Origin: UBA2336 sp965227265 | GTDB taxonomy: Bacteria; Bacteroidota; Bacteroidia; Cytophagales; Cyclobacteriaceae | Assembly (NCBI GenBank): GCA_965227265.1 | Contig: OZ245738.1 | Coordinates: forward strand, 1,798,001-1,862,000 | Reading direction: 5' to 3' | Length of the DNA stretch: 64,000 nucleotides | Shown: one piece after another, positions 23,198 through 31,412 of the stretch | Layout: each line of letters opens with the position of its first letter | Position numbering within the stretch: position 1 is the first letter of the stretch | Notes under the pieces: model-generated | Database searches by the model: none | The model's input: only the letters and a program-made list of their open reading frames with translations | What the model was told of the DNA's origin: nothing | Program-made: the position numbers and the translations under genes

Positions 23198-26100
23198 ATG
23201 GCCGAGTATAGCAAAGAAGAGATCCGGAAAATTGAAGAGAAATGGCGTTCAGAATGGCGCAAACGCGGCACGTATAAAGTGTCGAACACGTCCGATAAGC
23301 CCAAGTATTACGTGCTGGACATGTTCCCGTACCCATCCGGTGTTGGCTTGCACGTGGGCCATCCGCTCGGATATATTGCTTCAGACATCGTAACCCGCTA
23401 CAAGAGGCTACAAGGATTTAACGTGCTGCACCCTATGGGATTCGACTCATTCGGATTGCCGGCTGAGCAATACGCTATTCAAACCGGACAGCATCCGGAG
23501 AAAACTACGCGCGTTAACATTGAGACCTACAAGCGTCAGCTTGATCAGATCGGATTTGGATTTGACTGGGACCGGGAAGTTCAAACCTCTGACCCTAGCT
23601 ATTATAAGTGGACGCAGTGGATCTTCATGCAATTATTTGATTCGTGGTACAATCTGTCGACAGTTGACAGTCAACAGTCGACTGTAGGCAAGACCGAACG
23701 AATTCAAACGCTTATCTCCACGTTAGAAAAAGAAGGAAATAAGAACATCAAAGCAGTATGTGATGATGAAACTCCAATCATAACTGCCGATCAGTGGAAG
23801 AGCTTTAACGAACAGGAAAAAGAGAACTTCTTACAGAATTACAGAATCGCGTATCGTTCCGAAACAATGGTTAACTGGTGCCCGGCTTTGGGGACGGTTT
23901 TATCAAACGATGAAGTGAAAGATGGCGTGAGCGAACGCGGTGGCTATCCGGTTGAGCGTAAGGAAATGTGGCAATGGAGCATGCGCATATCTGCGTACGC
24001 AGAACGTTTACTTACTGGATTAGATACGATTGACTGGCCCGAGCCTGTGAAAGAAATGCAGCGCAACTGGATTGGGAAGAGTACAGGTTGCGAGTTGAGG
24101 TTTAGCCTCATCCCTAACCCTTCTCCTTCGGAGAAAGGAACGGTCGCGGCTAAAGGTGCTGGCTACGAGACTTCAGAAAAAAAATATTGGCATATTCTTA
24201 AGCAATACTCAAAAGAGAATAGACAAGGGTTAACCGAAAGTGAAGATATCATCTGGCAGGAAGTTCGTAACAGCAAGCTTGGTCATAAGATAAGAAGGCA
24301 ACACGCCATAGGAACGTTTATTGCCGATTTCATCTGCCTTGACAGACGGACAGTAATTGAAATTGACGGAGATTATCACTTAAACAATAAAGAATACGAT
24401 GACGCAAGAACATCCTTTTTAAACGAAGAAGGTTTCAACGTCATCCGGTTCACAAATGACGAGGTAAAGAGCAATCTTTCAAGTGTGTTATCAAAGATCA
24501 AATCAACATTAGACAACACAACTTCCATCAAAGCCTCATCTGGCACCCTCTCCAGTGGAGAGGGCCGGGGTGAGGCGATCGATGTTTTCACCACGCGCAT
24601 CGACACGATTTATGGGGTAACCTTCATGGTGCTTGCACCAGAACACGAACTGGTTTCTCAAATCACAACGGCTGCTCAAAAGGCTGAAGTTGAGAAATAC
24701 GTTGAGGTTGCCAAGAACCGCAGCGAGCGCGAACGCATGACGGAAGTGAAACGTATTAGCGGAGCATTTACCGGAGCATACGCGATCAATCCTTTTAACA
24801 ATGAGAAGATCCAGGTGTGGATTGCCGACTATGTATTGGCCGGATATGGAACCGGAGCAGTAATGGCCGTGCCCTCCAGCGACACGCGAGATTTTGCTTT
24901 CGCAAAGCACTTTAACTTGCCGATTATCAATGTTTTAGAAGGATCTGCTTCGGACATCACTAAAGATAATTTTGATCCGAAATCCGGGAAAATGATCAAC
25001 TCCGATTACTTGAACGGACTTGATTGGAAAGATGCAATTGAAAAAGCTTTGCAGAAAGTTGAACAGCTTGGCATCGGCAAACGCAAGATCAACTACCGCA
25101 TGCGCGATGCTATTTTTGGTCGTCAGAGGTATTGGGGCGAGCCGTTCCCGGTGTACTATGAGAATGGAATTCCCAAGCTTGTTGAGCTGAAAGAATTGCC
25201 GGTTACGCTTCCTGAAATTAACGAGTATAAGCCTACTGAAACCGGAGAGCCTCCGTTGGGCAGAGCCATCAACTGGAACTACAAAGGCAAGCCATACGAG
25301 TTGACTACGATGCCGGGCTGGGCAGGCTCGAGCTGGTATTGGTTCCGATACATGGATCCTAAAAATGATCAGGAGTTTGCCAGCAAGGATGCGATCAAGT
25401 ATTGGAAAGATGTTGACTTGTATATCGGTGGTTCTGAGCATGCAACGGGTCACTTATTGTATTCACGCTTTTGGTGTAAGGCGTTGAAAGATCTTGGGTA
25501 TGTGGATTCTGAAGAGCCTTTTAAGAAGTTGATTAATCAGGGACATATTCAGGGGGTTTCAAAATTTGTTTATAGAATGCCTCTTACATTAACAAGAATT
25601 GATGGCGATTCACCTTTACCAAAAAATACAGTCATTCCTGTTATTTACCTGTCAAGGCATCTTGCCCATAGAGTTTTAACCAAAAATGAAACATCATCTG
25701 ATCAAATAAAAATAAACAAAGCATTACAAGAATTACAGACAAAATACCTGACTGGAATACACGGTAATTATAAATTAACATCGTCTGTCATTCTCATAAA
25801 TGTTGATATAAATTTAGTGGACGGAGATGTCCTTGATATGGAAGGCATCAAAAATTGGCGTCCGGAATTTTCAGAAGCGCATTTCATAACTGAAGATGAT
25901 GGTAAGTACATTTCTGGCTCTGAAATAGAAAAAATGTCCAAGTCAAAACACAATGTTGTCAACCCTGAACACATTGTAAACGACTATGGCGCAGACACAT
26001 TACGCATGTACGAAATGTTTCTCGGACCATTGGAACAATCCAAACCGTGGAACACGCAAGGCATTGATGGCGTTTTCAAATTCTTACGCAGATTCTGGAA

Positions 26101-26614
26101 CCTGTTCCATGATGCGGCTGGCAATTTTAAAGTTACCGATGCCGAGCCAACAAAAGATGAACTGAAAATCCTCCACAAAACGTTGAAGAAAGTTCAGCAG
26201 GATATTGAGAGCTTCTCGTTCAATACATCGGTTAGTGAGTTTATGATCTGCTCAAACGAATTGGGCGCGATGAAATCAAACAAACGTGCGTTGCTGGAAC
26301 CGTTGGTAATCGCCCTCGCTCCTTTCGCTCCGCACATTGCCGAAGAGCTTTGGGAAAAACTTGGTCATACCAAAACTGTGTTCGAGGCAACCTTCCCGAA
26401 ATACGATGAGCAATACCTGATCGAAACTTCGTTCAGCTATCCAATCTCCATCAACGGAAAGGTTCGTGCACAAATGAACTTCGCCCTCGATATGCCAAAA
26501 GAAGACATTGAGAAAATTGTCATGGCTTCCGAGATCGTTCAGAAGTGGAGCGAAGGTAAGCCGCCTAAGAAGGTGATTATTGTGCAGGGGAAGATTGTGA
26601 ACGTAGTGCTTTAG
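23198..26614 (+). CDS. leuS: Leucyl-tRNA synthetase with in-frame DUF559 domain insertion
   Basis: It charges tRNA-Leu. The class I motifs are intact: HVGH (residues 52-55) and KMSKS (912-916). The CP1 editing domain keeps FTTRIDTIYG (464-473) and the Asp in VPSSDTRD (562). The protein has 1138 residues, about 180-220 more than usual. Three extra pieces explain this. (1) LSTVDSQQSTVG (153-164) comes from a quasi-palindrome. (2) Residues ~303-460 sit in a loop between GCELRF and IDVFTTR of CP1 and hold a DUF559 nuclease-fold domain with Asp377, Glu388 and Asp390. (3) About 45-50 extra AT-rich residues lie between FVYRM and the strand NVDINLVDGD (about 794-867). No stop or frameshift interrupts the frame. 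Since an alternative leuS is not in the window, the gene is probably functional. Confidence 0.93.
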   Translation: MAEYSKEEIRKIEEKWRSEWRKRGTYKVSNTSDKPKYYVLDMFPYPSGVGLHVGHPLGYIASDIVTRYKRLQGFNVLHPMGFDSFGLPAEQYAIQTGQHPEKTTRVNIETYKRQLDQIGFGFDWDREVQTSDPSYYKWTQWIFMQLFDSWYNLSTVDSQQSTVGKTERIQTLISTLEKEGNKNIKAVCDDETPIITADQWKSFNEQEKENFLQNYRIAYRSETMVNWCPALGTVLSNDEVKDGVSERGGYPVERKEMWQWSMRISAYAERLLTGLDTIDWPEPVKEMQRNWIGKSTGCELRFSLIPNPSPSEKGTVAAKGAGYETSEKKYWHILKQYSKENRQGLTESEDIIWQEVRNSKLGHKIRRQHAIGTFIADFICLDRRTVIEIDGDYHLNNKEYDDARTSFLNEEGFNVIRFTNDEVKSNLSSVLSKIKSTLDNTTSIKASSGTLSSGEGRGEAIDVFTTRIDTIYGVTFMVLAPEHELVSQITTAAQKAEVEKYVEVAKNRSERERMTEVKRISGAFTGAYAINPFNNEKIQVWIADYVLAGYGTGAVMAVPSSDTRDFAFAKHFNLPIINVLEGSASDITKDNFDPKSGKMINSDYLNGLDWKDAIEKALQKVEQLGIGKRKINYRMRDAIFGRQRYWGEPFPVYYENGIPKLVELKELPVTLPEINEYKPTETGEPPLGRAINWNYKGKPYELTTMPGWAGSSWYWFRYMDPKNDQEFASKDAIKYWKDVDLYIGGSEHATGHLLYSRFWCKALKDLGYVDSEEPFKKLINQGHIQGVSKFVYRMPLTLTRIDGDSPLPKNTVIPVIYLSRHLAHRVLTKNETSSDQIKINKALQELQTKYLTGIHGNYKLTSSVILINVDINLVDGDVLDMEGIKNWRPEFSEAHFITEDDGKYISGSEIEKMSKSKHNVVNPEHIVNDYGADTLRMYEMFLGPLEQSKPWNTQGIDGVFKFLRRFWNLFHDAAGNFKVTDAEPTKDELKILHKTLKKVQQDIESFSFNTSVSEFMICSNELGAMKSNKRALLEPLVIALAPFAPHIAEELWEKLGHTKTVFEATFPKYDEQYLIETSFSYPISINGKVRAQMNFALDMPKEDIEKIVMASEIVQKWSEGKPPKKVIIVQGKIVNVVL
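23654..23685. repeat. Quasi-palindromic short insertion inside leuS
   Basis: Three nested palindromes follow each other: CTGTCGACAG, TTGACAGTCAA and CAGTCGACTG. They encode the low-complexity TVDSQQSTV, which has no counterpart in ordinary LeuRS sequences as I know them. Similar GTCGAC/TTGACAG repeats are frequent between genes in Cytophagia, so this looks like an intergenic repeat that landed in frame. Confidence 0.65.
24105..24141. repeat. Left terminal inverted repeat of the DUF559 element
   Basis: It matches, inverted, the right end: GCCTCA, then CCC, then CTCC...GGAGA in the same order. It contains the hairpin TTCTCC-TTC-GGAGAA at 24121-24135. It is translated as LIPNPSPSEKG, a peptide often seen where such repeats are read through. 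Confidence 0.75.
24542..24576. repeat. Right terminal inverted repeat of the DUF559 element
   Basis: It contains the perfect 8-bp hairpin CCCTCTCC-AGT-GGAGAGGG (24546-24564) and ends GGGGTGAGGC, the inverse of the left end. It is translated as GTLSSGEGRGEA. Confidence 0.75.
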
Positions 26615-26616
26615 AA

Positions 26617-26684
26617 TAGTCCATAGTCTACAGCCAATTATTAAATGGAATCGGTTGTGGACTAAATACTATAGACTATGGTCT
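26617..26684. repeat. Intergenic inverted repeat after leuS
   Basis: AGTCCATAGTCTA (26618-26630) pairs with ATAGACTATGG (26671-26681), and a second AGTCCA/TGGACT pair is nested within. It lies 3 bases after the leuS stop and may also end its transcript, although there is no T-run. Confidence 0.65.
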
Positions 26685-26753
26685 GCGAAGCTAACACTCA
26701 TTAGCAATCCCGTAACAATTCTTTAACTTTACCGGATTTCAAAAATTCCACTC

Positions 26754-27752
26754 ATGCGCTATTCAAAAATCGCGGGCATTGGCCACCATGTTCCTGAAAC
26801 GATCATCACCAACGAGTATCTTTCTACCATCATGGATACAAACGATGCGTGGATCACGGAACGCACGGGTATTAAAGAAAGACGCTGGATGAATCCTGAA
26901 AAGGATACAGTCGCAAACATGGCAGCAAAAGCATCGCGCATGGCGCTTGAACGCGCAGGCTTAACCGAAAAAGATGTTGAGTTTATTGTATTCGCTACAA
27001 TCACTTCCGATTATTATTTTCCAGGCTCAGGTGTATTGTTACAACGTGAGCTTGGTTTGGAAAGCATCGGTGCATTGGATGTTAAGAACGCGTGCTCAGG
27101 CTTCATTTATGCTTTATCAATTGCCGATCAGTTTATTAAAACCGGAATGTATAAAACCATTCTTGTAGTGGGCGCTGAAATTCAATCCACTGCATTAGAT
27201 ATTTCTGATCGCGGAAGAAATACGGCCGTAATTTTTGGTGATGGTGCCGGAGCAGTTGTTCTTCGTCCGTCCGACAAAGCCGGAATTCTTTCAACGCATT
27301 TGCATTCCGATGGCCGTTTCGCGGAAGAGCTTTATGTTAAAGATCCGGGCAGCAGTCGGCCGCATAAAGAACGTCAGCCGGAACAGTTTTTAGATACGTC
27401 CGGATTTAAAGTCTATATGAATGGGAACCTGGTGTTCAAACATGCAGTGGTTCGTTTCATGGAAGTGATCAATGAAGCGCTTGCAGCAAACAACATGAAG
27501 AAGGAAGATATTGATCTTCTCGTTCCCCATCAAGCCAATCTTCGCATCAGTCAATACGTTCAGGAGAAGCTGGCATTAAGTGACGACAAAGTCTTTAACA
27601 ACATAATGAAGTACGGCAACACAACTGCTGCTTCAATCCCAATCGCGATGAGCGAAGCCTGGGCGGAAGGTAAAATCAAGGAAAATGACGTTATTTGTTT
27701 AGCCGCATTCGGCAGTGGGTTCACATGGGCCTCTGCGTTGATTAAGTGGTAG
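26754..27752 (+). CDS. fabH: 3-oxoacyl-ACP synthase III (KAS III)
   Basis: It condenses an acyl-CoA primer with malonyl-ACP to start fatty-acid synthesis. The 332-residue protein has the complete triad: Cys114 (KNACSGFIYAL), His259 (VPHQAN) and Asn289 (YGNTTAAS). The FGDGAGAVVL loop is also present. Bacteroidota often have several FabH paralogues, some for branched or aryl-polyene primers, and this one stands alone without other fab genes. It is more similar in style to the housekeeping KAS III than to OleC/PqsB types, but the primer cannot be deduced. Confidence 0.92.
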   Translation: MRYSKIAGIGHHVPETIITNEYLSTIMDTNDAWITERTGIKERRWMNPEKDTVANMAAKASRMALERAGLTEKDVEFIVFATITSDYYFPGSGVLLQRELGLESIGALDVKNACSGFIYALSIADQFIKTGMYKTILVVGAEIQSTALDISDRGRNTAVIFGDGAGAVVLRPSDKAGILSTHLHSDGRFAEELYVKDPGSSRPHKERQPEQFLDTSGFKVYMNGNLVFKHAVVRFMEVINEALAANNMKKEDIDLLVPHQANLRISQYVQEKLALSDDKVFNNIMKYGNTTAASIPIAMSEAWAEGKIKENDVICLAAFGSGFTWASALIKW

Positions 27753-27753
27753 C

Positions 27754-27844
27754 CGAATTTCGAATTTATGATTGCGAATTATTAGAACACTTGAACTGAT
27801 AGAGCACTAATCGCAAATTCGAAATTCTAAATTCGAAATTATTA
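27754..27844. repeat. Intergenic A/T-rich inverted repeat (AATTTCGAATTTA family)
   Basis: AATTTCGAATTTA on the left returns inverted as TAAATTCGAAATT on the right; ATTGCGAATTATTAG versus CTAATCGCAAAT also pair imperfectly. AATTCGAAATT motifs recur inside. It fills nearly the whole gap between fabH and the following small gene. Confidence 0.65.
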
Positions 27845-27845
27845 C

Positions 27846-28070
27846 ATGAAGACATCCACCTATAATCCGAGTCCGCTTGAAGTAGACTTTGCGAACGCAC
27901 TATTTATTCTACAGGATCAAATCCAAAAACACCTCCACGATAACGAAGTGATCAATGTTGAAACCGATATCAATCTGGACAATCCAACTGTAAAATTCAG
28001 TCTGCTCGACAAAGACGGAGATCCACACGAAATTGTAGTTCGGATTATTCAAATACCCGATAAATTTTAA
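27846..28070 (+). CDS. Conserved small hypothetical protein
   Basis: A 74-residue acidic cytoplasmic protein, MKTSTYNPSPLEVDFANAL onward. The first half is predicted helical (ALFILQDQIQKHL) and the second half beta (DINLDNPTVKFSLLDKDGD, then EIVVRIIQIPDKF). Codon use and composition are like the neighbours, so it is a real gene. I do not recognise a function. It begins right after the A/T-rich repeat and is 54 bases ahead of the HlyIII gene. Confidence 0.7.
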   Translation: MKTSTYNPSPLEVDFANALFILQDQIQKHLHDNEVINVETDINLDNPTVKFSLLDKDGDPHEIVVRIIQIPDKF

Positions 28071-28124
28071 TCTCCAGCAGAATTTTTTAGTGACGCTTTC
28101 CGTTTAAGGAAAAACATTAATCCA

Positions 28125-28763
28125 ATGGTCCAAACGGCCCTCCAGACAAAACGTGAAGAAATAGCAAATGCCATAACGCATGGATTAGGTGCGCTGATGG
28201 CAATCGCAGCATTGGTAATTCTTACAGTCTTTTCTGCGTTAAAAGGAAATGCGTGGCATGTTGTAAGCTTCACTATTTTCGGAGTAACACTCGTAATCCT
28301 TTATTCAGCGTCTACACTTTACCATAGTCTTACAAATGAGAAAGTAAAAGTTCTTTTCAGGAAGCTCGATCACATGTCGATCTACTTGTTGATTGCCGGA
28401 ACGTATACACCATTTTGTATTGCAGTTCTAAATAACTGGATTGGCTGGACATTGTTTGGAATTATTTGGGGAAGCGCAATTTTGGGCATTGTTTTGAAGG
28501 CGTTCTTCACCGGACAAAAAGAGTGGCTTTCAACAACGCTATATGTTGTGATGGGCTGGGTTGCCATTATTGCGATTAAACCGCTTTTCGATTCAATCAC
28601 CTTAACAACATTTATCCTCCTGATCACCGGTGGTGTTTTTTATACAGCGGGCACTTACTTTTTTGTGAAAGACCGGATTAAATACTTTCACAGTATCTGG
28701 CATTTATTTGTTCTGGCGGGAAGCACATTTCACTTCTTTGCTGTACTCAATTTGCTTAGTTAA
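28125..28763 (+). CDS. HlyIII/PAQR-family membrane protein
   Basis: The 212-residue protein has seven TM helices and the metal-site motifs of the hemolysin III/PAQR family: EEIANAITHG, SASTLYHS, LDHMSIYLLIAGTYTPF and FHSIWHLFVLAGSTFHF. The conserved Ser/Asp/His residues probably bind zinc, as in eukaryotic adiponectin receptors, which act as ceramidase-like hydrolases. Bacterial members are linked to membrane-lipid homeostasis; hemolysis is doubtful as a natural role. Confidence 0.9.
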   Translation: MVQTALQTKREEIANAITHGLGALMAIAALVILTVFSALKGNAWHVVSFTIFGVTLVILYSASTLYHSLTNEKVKVLFRKLDHMSIYLLIAGTYTPFCIAVLNNWIGWTLFGIIWGSAILGIVLKAFFTGQKEWLSTTLYVVMGWVAIIAIKPLFDSITLTTFILLITGGVFYTAGTYFFVKDRIKYFHSIWHLFVLAGSTFHFFAVLNLLS

Positions 28764-28866
28764 GCAGAAAAAGGATAGTCGGCCTAAACGGGCAATTTGC
28801 GGTATTTTATTTGAGAACTTATTTCCTGAACTTCCCGTATCTGTTTGTAGCATTTAATTTATCATC

Positions 28867-30510
28867 ATGAAAAGAAGAATAGTTGTTTTTGCATTACCGG
28901 TTGTGGCGTTGGTTATATTCTCCTTTTCAAGTCCAGCAGAGCGGTACTTCGAAATCGCTAAGAACCTCGACATTTTTGCCACGCTGTTCAAGGAAGTGAA
29001 CGCTACATACGTAGATGAAGTTAATCCCAGCACGTTAGTAAAAACCGGTATTGATGCGATGTTAGAATCGCTCGATCCATACACAAATTACATTCCGGAA
29101 GATATGGTAGAGGACTACCGTACCATCAACACTGGGCAGTATGGTGGCATTGGCGCATACACCCGTAAGATTGGAAACCGCACGATGGTGACGATGGTTC
29201 TGGAGGGATACACCGCGCAACGCTCCGGCTTAAAGATCGGAGATGAAGTTATTAAAATTGATAACACAGATTTATCCAAGCTTGAACCCGGTGAAGAAGG
29301 TCATTTAATGAAAGGCCAAGTAGGCACACCGGTGAGTCTTACTGTAAAGCGTATGGGTGTTGATCAACCTATAAAAATTGAATTTAAACGTGAGAAGATA
29401 AAAGTTAGCAACGTGCCCTATTATGGCATGCTTGAAAATAATGTGGGATACATTCAATTGCTTGAGTTCACACCTGATGCAGGCAAAGAAGTTAAAAACG
29501 CATTGATTGCGTTGAAAGAAAAAGGAGTTACATCTGTTATCCTTGATTTACGCAACAATGGAGGCGGATTACTTCATGAAGCTGTTAACATCTGTAATAT
29601 TTTTATCCCGAAAGGTAAGCTCGTAGTAAGCACCAAAGGAAAAATTCAAGAACACAATCAGAACTACGAAACCCTGAACGCTCCTGTAGATACAGAAATG
29701 CCCGTGGCAGTTCTTATTAATCGTGGTAGCGCATCTGCATCAGAGATCGTGGCCGGAACATTACAAGACTACGATCGTGCTGTAATTATTGGTGAAAAGT
29801 CTTTTGGAAAAGGATTGGTTCAGGTGAGCAGACCGCTCTCTTATAACTCACAGCTTAAAGTAACAACTGCAAAATACTACACACCTACCGGTCGCTGCAT
29901 CCAGGTATTGGATTATTCACACCGCAGGGAAGACGGAAGCGTACTTTCCGTTCCGGATTCATTGAAGAAGCCTTTCAAAACATTTAACGGTCGCATTGTA
30001 TATGATGGTGGCGGCTTAGATCCTGATGTTAAGCTTCAACCTGCTGAAGCGCATGCGATCACACAAAAACTTTTTCAGGATGGATTTATTTATGATTACG
30101 CAACGCTGTATGCATTTAATCATACCAGCATAGCTGAACCCAAGAATTTTTCACTCACAAATGAGGAGTATCAGCTGTTCGTAAACTGGATGAAGGGTAA
30201 GAATTATACCTACACCTCATACCTCGATCATCAATTGAAAGAGCTAACACGCGAAGCTGAACACGAAAAATATTATGCGGACCTAAAACCGCAACTCGAT
30301 CAGATCAAAGCAAAAATTGAGGAGAATAAGAAAACAGAACTGATCTTATACAAAGATCAGATCAAAAAATTATTAGAAGAAGATATCATTGCGCGATACT
30401 ACCTCGAAAAAGGAAGTGTTGAATCAAGCTTTAAGTACGATCACGAGCTTAAAAAAGCTTCTGAAGTGATCCTGAACAAAGCTCAGTATACCAAAATTCT
30501 GAAACCCTAG
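28867..30510 (+). CDS. C-terminal processing peptidase (S41, CtpA/Prc type)
   Basis: A periplasmic serine protease of 547 residues that trims or degrades proteins from the C-terminus. After a signal/anchor (MKRRIVVFALPVVALVIFSF) follow a helical cap (ATYVDEVNPSTLVKTGIDAM), a PDZ domain (about 85-175, GGIGAY, GLKIGDEVIKI), and the S41 core with DLRNNGGGLL, Ser290 in GSASASEI and Lys315 in SFGKGLVQ. The Ser-Lys spacing of 25 matches the family. The C-terminal ~150 residues are helical and Lys/Glu-rich. The alpha/beta hydrolase gene follows 5 bases later. Confidence 0.93.
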   Translation: MKRRIVVFALPVVALVIFSFSSPAERYFEIAKNLDIFATLFKEVNATYVDEVNPSTLVKTGIDAMLESLDPYTNYIPEDMVEDYRTINTGQYGGIGAYTRKIGNRTMVTMVLEGYTAQRSGLKIGDEVIKIDNTDLSKLEPGEEGHLMKGQVGTPVSLTVKRMGVDQPIKIEFKREKIKVSNVPYYGMLENNVGYIQLLEFTPDAGKEVKNALIALKEKGVTSVILDLRNNGGGLLHEAVNICNIFIPKGKLVVSTKGKIQEHNQNYETLNAPVDTEMPVAVLINRGSASASEIVAGTLQDYDRAVIIGEKSFGKGLVQVSRPLSYNSQLKVTTAKYYTPTGRCIQVLDYSHRREDGSVLSVPDSLKKPFKTFNGRIVYDGGGLDPDVKLQPAEAHAITQKLFQDGFIYDYATLYAFNHTSIAEPKNFSLTNEEYQLFVNWMKGKNYTYTSYLDHQLKELTREAEHEKYYADLKPQLDQIKAKIEENKKTELILYKDQIKKLLEEDIIARYYLEKGSVESSFKYDHELKKASEVILNKAQYTKILKP

Positions 30511-30515
30511 CTTGC

Positions 30516-31409
30516 ATGAAAGGTAAGCGCGTACGCATCCTGATTGTTGCGCTTCCATATTTTACCATTCTTATTCTTATGCACTCCTGCATGACTTTCC
30601 GGATGAGCCCTCAGGAAGTAGATGATTTTTTTAAGTCCAAACACGTCTCTGGAAGTCAGCATAAATACAAGGTCGATAACTACGAAATTCACTACGCACA
30701 AACAGGTGATTCCACTAAACCGCTTGTCCTTTTCGTTCATGGCTCGCCCGGATCATTGAGTGCGTTCATAGATTTCCTGGCTGATTCTGTCTTACTCAAA
30801 AAAGCACAGCTTATTACAACCGATCGGCCGGGTTTCGGATATTCTCGTTTCGGAATTGCAGAGACATCGTTGCAAAAACAGGCAGCAGCCTTGAAACCAA
30901 TTCTGGATATGCATAAAAATAACCGACCGATAATTTTAATTGGTCATTCGTTAGGTGGACCAGTAATTGCGCAGCTGGCAATGGATTATCCTGATTTGAT
31001 TGACGGACTTGTCTTCGTTGCTGCATCCATTGATCCGACACTCGAGCCTGATGAAGTCTGGTTTCGGGCTCCGCTGGCCTCACCATTCTTAAGTTGGGTA
31101 TTGCCGCGCTCTTTCCGGGCATCGAATGAAGAAATCTATCAGCTTGAGCCGCAACTGAAAAACATGATGCCGCGCTGGAAAGAAATTAAATGTCCGGTGA
31201 TCTTTATCCAGGGTGCAAAAGATCAATTCGTTCCGCCTGAAAATGCAGACTTCGCTAAAAAGATGATGGTGAATACAACGGTTGAATTAATGCTGAAGGA
31301 AGATATGAACCATTTCGTACCGTGGAGTGATCCGCAATTAATACGGCAGGCTATTATTAAATTGCTTACCGATAATAAAAACATTTCTTCACGCGTGGGG
31401 TTTGATTAA
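30516..31409 (+). CDS. Alpha/beta hydrolase, probable lipoprotein or anchored
   Basis: The 297-residue protein has an N-terminal hydrophobic stretch ending in LILMHSC, which is a plausible lipobox. The alpha/beta hydrolase core has the oxyanion motif HGSPGSLSAF, the nucleophile elbow GHSLGGP, the acid in GAKDQFVP and the base in MNHFVPWSDP. The substrate is unknown. It follows the CtpA-type protease by 5 bases and is probably co-transcribed with it. Confidence 0.85.
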   Translation: MKGKRVRILIVALPYFTILILMHSCMTFRMSPQEVDDFFKSKHVSGSQHKYKVDNYEIHYAQTGDSTKPLVLFVHGSPGSLSAFIDFLADSVLLKKAQLITTDRPGFGYSRFGIAETSLQKQAAALKPILDMHKNNRPIILIGHSLGGPVIAQLAMDYPDLIDGLVFVAASIDPTLEPDEVWFRAPLASPFLSWVLPRSFRASNEEIYQLEPQLKNMMPRWKEIKCPVIFIQGAKDQFVPPENADFAKKMMVNTTVELMLKEDMNHFVPWSDPQLIRQAIIKLLTDNKNISSRVGFD

Positions 31410-31412
31410 AAT

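Larger units (their letters stand above)
24105..24576 (+). mobile_element. Putative DUF559 element with hairpin terminal inverted repeats, nested in leuS
   Basis: This 472-bp unit begins GCCTCATCCC and ends GGGGTGAGGC. The two ends are imperfect inverted repeats of about 35 bases (24105-24141 and 24542-24576), each with an internal hairpin: TTCTCC-TTC-GGAGAA on the left and CCCTCTCC-AGT-GGAGAGGG on the right. Between them is a DUF559 coding region read in the leuS frame, from about KKYWHILKQYSKENR to VLSKIKSTL. Stand-alone DUF559 genes in this phylum have the same domain boundaries. I see no clear target-site duplication and no transposase, so mobilisation would need help in trans. The length is not a multiple of three, so the join must also have lost or gained a base or two. 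Confidence 0.75.

Noticed and set aside
24104..24577. Intein in leuS
   Set aside because: The insert does not start with Cys/Ser/Thr at a proper splice junction together with a terminal His-Asn, and has no Hint-domain blocks. The DUF559 domain alone explains it.
24376..24606. Separate gene on the minus strand inside the DUF559 insert
   Set aside because: The reverse frame is a shadow of the plus-strand coding region; only the plus-strand reading gives the DUF559 motifs.
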